Below, piece after piece: positions 22,393 through 31,714 of a DNA stretch of 64,000 nt. The stretch's first letter is position 1. Each line of letters begins with the position of its first letter. The notes beneath the pieces were generated by a model that was given only the letters and a program-made list of their open reading frames with translations, had not been told where the DNA came from and did not search any database. The position numbers and the translations under genes are program-made. This stretch comes from Portulaca oleracea (taxonomy: Eukaryota; Streptophyta; Magnoliopsida; Caryophyllales; Portulacaceae): positions 9,197,190-9,261,189 of the forward strand of contig CM055887.1 in NCBI GenBank assembly GCA_029582165.1, in the 5' to 3' direction.

Positions 22393-25300
22393 TCAGTGGC
22401 AACCTCCATTGCTGTCTTCGTCCTCTTGCCTCTTCCCTTCGTGGTCGGCCGGTGGGGTGAATGGTAACCTCGTAGGGGACAGATGTTCCAAAATACATTT
22501 CAAAGTCGATGACGAGTTGCTCGATGGCCCTCCAACACTTAATGACTCCAGCCTTAAGATCATAGCATTTGTTTGAACAATGATCAACCTCAGCTTTGTT
22601 TCATCCCCGTCAACAATGTCCATGCACTTATAAAATGATCTCCATGCCTCGTTAGTCAATTGTTTCTTCCGGGTTACCTTGTAATATCAAATATGAATTG
22701 CGAGAACATCAACTATAACTGAGATAAATTCCATAAATGACAGTATGAAAACGAAGGTGGGTGTGTGTGTAAATGAACATCAACATGTGGTATGACAATT
22801 CAAACTGCACATCAATTATGATTGACATGAACCTCAACTATAACCGGCATGATCATCAGGTACATTTTGAGATGAATTTTCACAATTATGAACCTCCGTG
22901 AACATCAAACATATGATTAATGTTACCAGTATAAACTAACACTGAATGTAGTGACACAATGGGTTTTCATGTTACCTTGTCGCATCCCTCTGTGACAATA
23001 CGGTCCACATTGAATCGATCGCCAGCGCGTTCTTTGTCCAACGTTCAACTATTAGTGTCGATGGGATGTGGTCAAAATGATGGATGACAAGCAAAGCATG
23101 TGCACAGGGGATCCCTTGCAGGCTGTAATATGGGCAATCACAAGTTATATCGTTCGTCAACTTGTTGCGCACAACATGTCTGGCCTTTTTATCACCCTTT
23201 TGACGTATTGTGTAAGTGGCATCATGTTCCACTTCCCCCATCTCTGAGATGTAACAGTCATTTATAGCATCCACAAGTTGTTGTTGGAACAACCGGAAAT
23301 TCCGATGCGTGTATATTGTTCTGGCATGCCTCTCAATCGCCGAACGCGTCTCCAATTGCGGCAGTGAATTACGTGTCGCATGGTCAAGTTCTACAACACG
23401 GTTTCGCTGAGCATCAACTGCATGTTCAAATCTAGCCCAAAACTCAACAAAACTCAAAGTTGGGCACATTAGTTTCCCGAACATTGAGTTTTCACTTTCT
23501 GACCCAGATGTCTTCCGCAAAACCCCCCCAAGGGGATGGTCCATGAAGTACGCATGAACCCATTCCGCCCTTTTCTCATATATGTCAGCCAACCATGAAT
23601 TCTCAGAGAGCTCGTATTTCTCAATCATTGTAGCCCACATTTCCTCAAACTCGTCCGGAGTCTCACCGCCACACGCACAATTTGATGTCGTTGATGAACT
23701 CCTCACACCTGCTCAACTTGTGTCCAACCTTTCAGGAGTTTGCATGATGTGCCATATGCAATACACTGCTCATCATTAAAATAAAGATTAATATGCACAT
23801 ACTCTAATCCACGTATTGTATCACACATGAACGTCCATTGATGATAAATTGAACATCAAGACCCACCATTCAAATGACATTTTTAACCAAACACAATAAA
23901 CCCCATATAATGACTACATAGGACGATCATTAACCTATGCCAAAAATGACCATTAAATTTGTGAAATGAACATCTATTCATAGTATCACGAACATGTACA
24001 TATAATGGATAAAACATATAATGCAAGTGAAACCACAGAAACATGATCATTTATGCACACTCATATGTCCATCAATCATCCATATGAACATCAACTACCT
24101 TGTGAAATGGACATATACGTATAGTCACTTGAACATACATATATTGAAATGAAGGTCATTCTGTTATACACAACGAACCTCAAGTGCCAAAGCAATGAAC
24201 ATCAAGCCATACTGAAATGCGCATGTGTATACATACCTGTGGATCGAATTAGTGAACACTGTGTCAACCCCTTCTTTTATCGCCAAGTCCTGATCGGTGA
24301 CTATCGTATCAGGATGATAGTCTTGCATTGCGTCAGCGAACTTCTGAAACAGCCACACAAACGACGCAGTTTTCTCATCTCTCAATAAACTCCATTCAAA
24401 TGACACAAGTTTTCGATGGTGATTAAGCCCAGTGAATGCCGCAAACACCATTTTGTACTTGTTTGTCTTGTGCTTTGTGTCGAATGAAATTAGCTCGCCA
24501 AACGATGAGTAGTCACACCTGCTTTCGGAATCACACCAAAACACGCACTTCAGCTTCTTATCATCATCAACTTCAAATGCATAGTAAAAACCAGGGTCTC
24601 TCATCTTGTTCCTCCTCAATATCTCCCCGAACATTTCAGCATCCATGTCGACCAACACATTCTTCAACGATTGGTGATAGTTACGCAAGTCTTGTAGCGT
24701 ACAACCAACACCTTCGTATGACCCGACTGTCTCTTTAAATAGATGAAATGACTTCGACGGCCCAACGTTAGCTCTTGAAAACTTGTTCACAAGGTCTATA
24801 TGAATCGCGCTAACGCCGACCTCTCTAAATGTCGTTCTTTGGCGTTGTGAGTTCATGATCGTGCCCGACGTTGAATGTGACGACCTTAAACTTCCTCCTT
24901 CGTAGATCGTAGTGTTAACTTTCTGACAACCTTCCCTTATAACAGGTTTACGCCTCCTTGTAACCACCGGCGTGACTACTCCATCTGCCCCTTCAGGATC
25001 AACTTGGCTGTCCTCCGCTTCATCTGACTGCAACCCAGTGAGCCCCCCTTCGTATATTGTCATTGTCGGCTTCTTCCCCGGAGTCCACCCTTCTTTCGAA
25101 CAAACAAATACCTTCCATATAGACCCCTTACTGTCTTTTGTGCGCGATCAGAACTTCACGTGCGCTAAAACCAACGCCATCGCATACCGCTCATAGAACT
25201 TCCTCCCCGCCTCAATGGTATCGAATGCCCGCTCTAATTTTGGAACCCATTCCTCAACAGACAAAATGGAATATATTGTCCGACTGCTCATTCGTAGTCT

Positions 25301-26056
25301 TGTGGCACCGACGGCAAGCACGGTGGAACTCGCTCCCAATACGTCAACAAGAGCAATCGCACCACCGCCGCGTGAACATCAAGTAATAAGTTAATGAACA
25401 ACAACTAATTGTACAATTGACATCATTCAAACGATAAATTAGCTCACACCTACTGACATGCATGTACACCAAGTTCTGTTTCAAAATTCCATTAACAACA
25501 AATAATGTGTGAATGATCAACAACTAATTTTACAATGAACATCAACCAAATTGCATGAATGAACATCAACGAATCAACATGCACATCAACTACTATTTTG
25601 CATGGATGAACAAGCAGAACCTGAGCATTACGTAATACATGAATGACCATCAACATTCATCAACAACGTTCCAAGAATCAAAAAATCAAAAACTCATTCA
25701 AACAACATAATCAGTGCAAATAACCCATTCAAACAACATTCCAAGAATCAAAAAATCAAAAACCTACATAAAAAACATAGAACCAATCCTACACACCATA
25801 TTTAATACAAAAATCACTTTTTTTGTCGAGTATGAACAACAGTAACGACAAAAACAATATTAGCATATAGCACATGCATTAGGGCACACATGGTTTTCAT
25901 GCAGACTGTAAACCAATTCAGATATTCATCAAAATTTTCTTCACCCAGAAAACCAAAATATGCCCATACAGATTTCAAACACAACCCAAAATTTTCGGAA
26001 TGAAGACGACAGACAAACTAGTAAACTTACCTCGTTCCCTCACCATGACCTTCCAT
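22393..26056 (-). pseudogene. FAR1/MuDR-type transposase gene of the MULE, decayed
   Basis: A short first exon (26056-26031, MEGHGEG, then GTAAGT) precedes the main exon (about 25340-24237), a second exon (about 23757-22976) and a last exon (about 22680-22393). The main exon has a FAR1-type DNA-binding region (EAGRKFYERYA..KVFVCSKEGW). A MULE transposase core follows with likely acidic residues in ISFDTKHKTNKYKMVFAAF and VTDQDLAIKEG, then EMWATMIEKYEL. The SWIM zinc finger is CDCPYYSLQGIPCAHA (about 23093-23142). Defects: a TGA at 25148-25150 inside the FAR1 region with the frame otherwise open, and frameshifts near 23735 and 23650. The protein would cut and join transposon ends; this copy probably cannot. 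Confidence 0.88.
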
Positions 26057-26369
26057 TTCTTGGCTGCCGGAATTATCAGAACAAAATCGCCGCCGGAATG
26101 CAACTCAGTTAGGGTTTATGCTAGGGCACAACTCAGTTGATCTTGGAAAGAAATCCTCAACTGGAATGATGAGGAACCGTTAAGAAATAAATGGGAGAAG
26201 CTGGAGAGTTGGATGCATGCATGAGCGTGATACCTTTTGCTTGATAAATGGGAGAAGCTGGAGAGTTGGAAGCAGAGAAGAAATAATGTTGATATGTTCT
26301 CACGTGAGAACATCTATAAAAAAAAAAAAAAAAAAAAAATCCCCCTCATCATTACTCTTAACCTCTAAA

Positions 26370-26478
26370 AATAAACTAAAACTCCAAATTTATCCCAACC
26401 ATAGATCCTTTGATCAAAGGCCAAGATCTTCCATGCTTTCCTTCTCACTTAAAGGCCCTTCTCATTATATCTATTCCC
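26370..26478 (-). repeat. Right terminal inverted repeat of the MULE
   Basis: This is the mirror of 14567-14675. It is preceded by a long A run (about 26320-26339) and followed by the 9 bp target copy AATATTCTT. Confidence 0.93.
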
Positions 26479-26804
26479 AATATTCTTTTGTTTCTTTTTT
26501 ATTTTTCTTCACATAAGAAAAGTAAGGACAATTCTGGTACATTACACATTTTTCACCCCATTTTCCATGACCATTGGACTTTTAAATAATAGTTGGATGA
26601 ACAAATAATATGGGACGGAGGTAGTATTGTACATAAATGCACTGTTTAAAAACATTTAATGACAAATATTGTCATAAAATATCAAAGATATTTAGAATCT
26701 AAATATGATGGGAAAACAATAAATTAACATTAAATTAACACTATAATATATGGCTGCATTGGAGACTGGACAAAATGGTCTCAAATACCCCCTCATGGTC
26801 TCTA

Positions 26805-27925
26805 CTCTAAATGTAAATTGACCCAAAATGTAAATTAATTTCGGATGATATTTAAGACCATGAGGCCCAATTTATGAGAGAGAAGGGGACCCAACAATGC
26901 TGATTTGGCATGTCAAGTGGACAATCAATTTTCTTTTTTTTTTTTTGGTTTCAATTGTTCTATCCCTTTATCTCTTTGATTCACGCATAGAATATCTACA
27001 AAGTGAACCACGGTTCGCATATGAAATTATTCATAGATATGTACAAAGGCGAACCATGGTTTGCCCTTGGAGATATCTGGAAAAGACGCCCCTTCTCACT
27101 CACTCTCTCTCTCTCTCTCCGAACCCCATTCCCCACCCTCATACTCCCTCTCTCTCACTTCCTAAACCCCCACCATCACCACCATCCCACTACCATTGAA
27201 CACCCGCCTTTTTCAGCCCAGTTACAGAGGGGGAAAACATGGGGAAGTGCGCATCCTGTATATTGGTGGGAGCGCATGGAAAACAGAGCAAAGCGACAAA
27301 AGTGATACTACCCTCGGGTGAGGTCAAGGTTTTCCCGTAAGCCACAAAGGTGGTTGAGCTTATGCTTGAGACACCAAACTCCTTCGTGGTCAACTCCAAA
27401 TATTTGTAGATGTGGCAACGATTTCGGGCTTTGAATGTCAACCAGGATCTTAAGATGGGCAATGTGTACGTAATGTTTCCGATGAAGAGGGTAAGCTCCT
27501 TTGTCGCAATTGCTGATGTGGCCTCTGTTTTTCTAGCCGCTAACCGGTTCGGTGGCGGTGGGATGGTGTTGCTGATGGTGGTTTGGGAAGTGAGAGAGAG
27601 GGACCATGAGGTGGGGGCTGGGGTTTGAAGAGAGAGAGAGCGGGGGTCGTCTTTTCCGGATGTCTCCAAAGGCAAATCATGGTTCGCCTTCATACATGTC
27701 TATGGGTATCTTCAAAGACGAATCATGGTTTGCTTTGTAGATATCTTATGCATGAATCAAAGAGATAGAGAGATAAGTAATTGAAACCAAAAAAAAAAAA
27801 AAATTAACATACCCACTTGACATGTCACATTAGCACTGTTATGTCCTATTTTCTCATAAATCAGGACATCATGATCCTTAATATCCTACATTGTCAATTT
27901 ACATTTTATGTCATCCTTCATAGTT
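26805..27925. mobile_element. Foldback element C with about 300 bp inverted arms
   Basis: The arms (about 26805-27118 and 27630-27925) are inverted copies. They share TAAATGTAAATTGAC, AATTTATGAGA, GGCATGTCAAGTGG-like words, a T/A homopolymer, GGTTTCAATT, CTTTGATTCA, and GGCGAACCATGGTTTGCC near the centre. A polypyrimidine run follows. The arms differ from foldbacks A and B, so this is another family. The core carries a PADRE/DUF4228 pseudogene. Confidence 0.8.
27239..27628 (+). pseudogene. Captured PADRE/DUF4228 gene, two nonsense codons
   Basis: One frame from ATG reads MGKCASC, VILPSGEVKVF, VELMLETPNSFVVNSK, then RALNVNQDLKMGNVYVMFP, MKRV and VASVFLAANRF. This is the order seen in plant DUF4228 (PADRE) proteins, which start MGNC, have a VILPSGEV-like strand, PNSFVVNS, a GNVYLMFPMKRV core and LFLAAN. 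PADRE proteins are small plant proteins often induced by stress or pathogens, of unknown biochemistry. Stops are at 27338-27340 (TAA) and 27407-27409 (TAG), with the frame otherwise kept. It sits between inverted arms, so it was probably captured together with its start codon. Confidence 0.85.
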
Positions 27926-28029
27926 AGTAACCTTACTTTTATTTTTGAAAACGAGGTCATGCTTGTTCGAATGGAGTAATCTTTGTACCAAACAACATCA
28001 CAGGGAATATATGGATCATGCTTTCAATA

Positions 28030-28870
28030 AAAAGGCTAGTTAACCGGCACATTCTACGAACGAGTTAAATACATCCGACATGTATAAATTATCTAAATAT
28101 AAAACACACACAACTTAATTTTTAACGTCAAATTTGTATGAACCTGAAATATATCTAACCCGTATTTACCCTAACCATTTAACTCGCTCATACGAATTGA
28201 TAGGCCTAGTAGCTTAGTTTTCATTTGATGTTATAATTCTTCGTTGTTGTATTCAAGTACGAAAGTTAAATTTGTGTGAACAAAAAGTTTAAGTATTTAC
28301 CTAAATTTGAATCGAAAATGAAATGAGTCTTGGAGCAAGACACCTTTTACGTGCCTTGCCCTATCATGAAAACTATATTATTATGTATTAAGATGAAATT
28401 AATTTATATGATTGAATTTTACAACTACAATATTGCATATAAATTGCATAAAATTATACTTTTATCTATTATTTTTATATTTAAAAAAAAAGGCTTAAAA
28501 TACGTTTAACAGAAGGGGTTTGATTTGATTAGAATATAATTTGTGTTCATTGATGCAGCGTACGTATCTCAAGCTTCTTATAGTTGATAATTAATACTTA
28601 GTATTAAAAAAATAGTGTCAAAATCATAAGAAATACCAATTTGATGAAGCGATGCATATAAAATGTCTTTGGGCAAGACTCCTATCATCACCTAATTCGA
28701 ATACACCTGACTCATTTTAATGTCAAATTTGTTTGTACTTGAAATACACTTGACTTGTATTTGCCCTAACCAAATACACATATGACTCATATTTAACCCG
28801 TCCGTCAGAATTGATAGGTTTAATAACTTTTAGTTATTTTACTCGAGCAGAAAAAAGTAAATTTGTGTAT
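28030..28870. repeat. Diverged direct repeat pair, about 650 bp apart
   Basis: The segments at about 28120-28300 and 28715-28870 share GTCAAATTTGT, GAAATA.A..T, CCCTAACCA and GAATTGATAGG.. in the same order, followed by related TTTTAGTT and AAATTTGTG words. The arrangement suggests an old tandem duplication or a degraded element. Nothing is coded. Confidence 0.5.
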
Positions 28871-28919
28871 GAAATCCTTGTTATTGTTTTTGAAGGCAAA
28901 AGAATAAACTCATGTATGA

Positions 28920-29211
28920 AACCCTGTTCTTTTGTACGGTGGTCGGTGGAAGAGTACAATGATGGTGCGGTGCGGTGAAATTATTGAAATGTATGATGAA
29001 CTGTGGTGCGATATGGTGGGCATTGTTGTAAGCGAGGTAGCTAAGGAGAGAAAATTGAAAAGTGGAAAAGAAAAGTGACGAGAGAAAAAAGTGAGGAGAT
29101 ATATTGGTAATGATTGTGGTAAAATGCAATGAACTATGAAATAATATTGAGTAGTATGGTGAACTGTGGTACCGCATCGCATCGCATCGCATCATATAAA
29201 ATAACAGGGCC
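28920..29211. mobile_element. Tourist-like MITE, family A copy 3
   Basis: The left end is CCCTGTTCTTTTGTACGG and the right end is the reverse complement of AAAATAACAGGGCC. The purine-rich interior is the reverse orientation of the CTCTTCACTTTTC-type core of other copies. The TAA at the right is not clearly matched at the left. Confidence 0.7.
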
Positions 29212-29225
29212 TAATTATCATATTC

Positions 29226-29500
29226 GGCCCCGTTCTTTTATGCGGCTGGCAGGCTGCGGCCCCACACCGCACCGCAATTTTCCATATTCCACCACAATCC
29301 ACCACAACCCATCACAATCTACTTTTTCTAATTTAATTTATCTTTTTATTAAAAGTTAAACTTTCCATATTCCACCACAGTCCACCACAACTTTCCCCAA
29401 CCCTCCCCAATCCACCACAATTTTTCCCAACTCACCACAATCCACCACATTTCCTTCACACTGCACCGCACCGCAGCCAGCCGTATAAAAGAACAGTGTC
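29226..29500. mobile_element. Tourist-like MITE, family A copy 4
   Basis: The ends are GGCCCCGTTCTTTTATGCGG and the reverse complement of GCCGTATAAAAGAACAGTGTC, with CTGGC/GCCAG extensions. It lies only 14 bp from copy 3. The interior is dominated by CCACCACAATCC words. Confidence 0.75.
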
Positions 29501-29609
29501 TCAATAGCAAAATAGTAGTGTGTGAATACAAACTAATAGGCAAGCAGATGGCACACAAGATAGCGTGCGACGAACCTGCGAACTCTCCTTTTTACTTGTG
29601 CAAATTATT

Positions 29610-31170
29610 GTATGCTCCTAGAGCATCTGCTCCAGGAGGGGACATGGCAGCCATGTCATTTTTTCTTATTTTTTATAAATACAACAGTTGAGATGGCGGT
29701 TACATAATTTCAGCAGGCATTTTAGAAGCTTTATCAATCTTTGCAATTACAGATCTCCATCATGCGCATGGTTTTGATCCCATAAATTCGATTGTTAGTG
29801 CTATAACATCATTGTTTACCATTCGAAATCACTGTTGTCTAATAGTGCACAATAATTTTTAAGTTAGTGAATAATTATGAGTAATATAGTGAACAATAAC
29901 CATACTTAAGTGCACAATACTGAGTGTTGTAGTGAACAATGTTGTCTAATGTAGTGAATACTATTGAGTATTGTAGTGAACAATACTGAGAAATGGTATG
30001 AACAATAACCATACTTAAGTTATGAGTTTAGATGACTTCATAATAGTGCACAATAGTTTTCAAGTTAGTGAATAACTATGAGTAATACAATGAACAATAA
30101 CCACACTTAAGTGCACAATGTTGAGTGTTGTAGTGAACAATGTTGTCTGATGCAATGAATACTGCAGAGTATTGTAGTGAACAACACTGAGAAATACGGT
30201 GAACAACAATGCCTAATGTGGTGAACAATGATGACCAATCTAGTGAACCAATTATGCATTACTTAGTGAACAATTTTGATACATGCATTACTCATGCCGA
30301 GACATACTAAGATAACAAGAGACACATATGGGTGGTCAAATAAATTTTGTACTATAAAAATGAAGTGATATGTTTGTTTATGTCATTACAAGTAGTGCGC
30401 AGAAAAGGATGACATACTAATATACCATAAATTTCTTTATGTTTTGCTTTCACAAAAAAAAATATAAAACAAAATATATGGTAGTTTCAACTCAAATATG
30501 AGGAAACAGATGAATGCCTTCAGCTACAACGAAGAATTTCTAGTGAGCAACCATTAATTATCTGATGAACAATCAGAACACATCTAATGAACAATATAAA
30601 CCTGAACAATGACATCCCACTTGAAAAAGCTCCCATCAAACTTGAATTCAGTCGCTTCGATCTCCTTTGTATCATGATGACGATGATGATCACGATGGTG
30701 ATGATGATGATCTGGGCTCCTATGTCTCTATTTTTTCTTTACCATGATGATGATTCAAAGATTGCCAACAATCTCCACAACATCAATATCCTAAAGACTC
30801 AATTATGGGTAGAACTCTAATCGATGAAGCACATCGTAGGTTACAGAATTCTTCAACGATGGAAGCTTCCCAACTTCCTGAAGAAAACTATTGTATGATG
30901 TTGTGGAAGGGAGGAGTAGAGAGAGTGGCAAAAAAGCAAAGGTGGGTGGCTGAGGGAAACGAGAGGGGAGGCAGTGGTAGTCGATCTTGCCGGCGATCAT
31001 GGAACCGGTACGTTGTTAGGAGGAGAGAGAGGACATTGAGGATGGAGGGTCCATTTATGTAGCTGGGATTGAGACATGGGTGAGGCAGTTTTTTTTTAAA
31101 ATTTTTGTTGATAAATATAAAACACCAGCCTAGAAAATGAAACGCCACATAAGACAAGTGCATATAATAG
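29610..31170. mobile_element. Putative element filled with GTGAACAAT words
   Basis: The left tip TGCTCCTAGAGCATCTGCTC matches a terminus of the small element at 37.9-38.05 kb (GTGCTCCTGGAGCATGTG on its reverse strand). A degraded counterpart may lie near 31140-31170. The interior has a 201 bp tandem duplication (29841-30041 and 30042-30230) built of TAGTGAACAATRTTG-like words. Dozens of codons further right (about 30805-31062) are open on the + strand but match nothing I recognise. The right border is weak. Confidence 0.4.
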
Positions 31171-31229
31171 ATATTGTTTTACTTGAAAAAGGATTCCCGA
31201 TTAATTAACACATAGCACTTGCAAAATTC

Positions 31230-31470
31230 CATCCTACCCGTACAGCCAAATTCATCCTACCCAAAAAAAATGCTTATTTGATCTAAACTCAATTTTGACA
31301 TTGCCCAAATATTCAAACAATGTTTCTATTTATTAATTGTTCAAACCCAAATTTAACTCTACCCGAATTATCCAATCGGAAAAAAGACAATCCGGACATC
31401 AATTTCTCAATCGAATTTTAACATTAATTGAATTTGACTGACCCGAATTTATCTGGACCCAGATTTTTTC
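31230..31470. repeat. Dispersed repeat rich in ACCCGAATT words
   Basis: Words such as TTGACATTGCCCAAATATTC, ATCAATTTCTCAATCGAATT and GACCCGAATTTATCTGGACC recur with changes at 38430-38690. It has no coding content. The two copies probably descend from one repeat family. Confidence 0.5.
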
Positions 31471-31714
31471 GACCGCTGTTAACATACATTTCGCTCTAAT
31501 CAAATAGTAATCCACCCATCAAAGCAGAGGCGAAGGCAGCAGCGTAAAACTAAACTGTTTTCAAGGCCCTGAGAGCATTGATTGCATGTTATAGTACAAC
31601 AGTAGCCACATCTCACACTAATCACAAAGTAAATAACACACAGATCATACTACAATTTCTGTTTGGATTTTCAGGCCGATCACGAACTTGATCCCCATGG
31701 AGCATCCCCATGAA

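Larger units (their letters stand above)
14567..26478. mobile_element. Mutator-like element with ULP1-like and transposase genes
   Basis: Terminal inverted repeats of 109 bp start GGGAATAGATAT and differ at one position (G versus A at base 13). The 9 bp direct repeats AATATTCTT flank both ends exactly (14558-14566 and 26479-26487), the target-site size of Mutator elements. Inside are two convergent genes: a ULP1-like cysteine protease on the + strand and a FAR1/MuDR-type transposase with SWIM zinc finger on the - strand. MULEs combining mudrA-like and ULP1-like genes are known in plants (Kaonashi/KI-MULE type, and ULP1-bearing MULEs in melon). Both genes here carry several inactivating changes, so this copy is probably non-autonomous. 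Confidence 0.92.
14488..26624. mobile_element. Stowaway MITE split by the 11.9 kb MULE
   Basis: The left terminus CTGCCTCCGTCCCAAATTG (after TA) and the right terminus AATATGGGACGGAGGTAG (before TA) are a matched Stowaway pair 12 kb apart. Removing the MULE and one target copy leaves a MITE of about 217 bp, a normal Stowaway size. The MULE therefore inserted into an existing MITE. Confidence 0.8.

Noticed and set aside
30805..31062. 85-codon frame in the GTGAACAAT element
   Set aside because: No recognised domain. Composition is like its purine-rich surroundings, so it is not reported as a gene.
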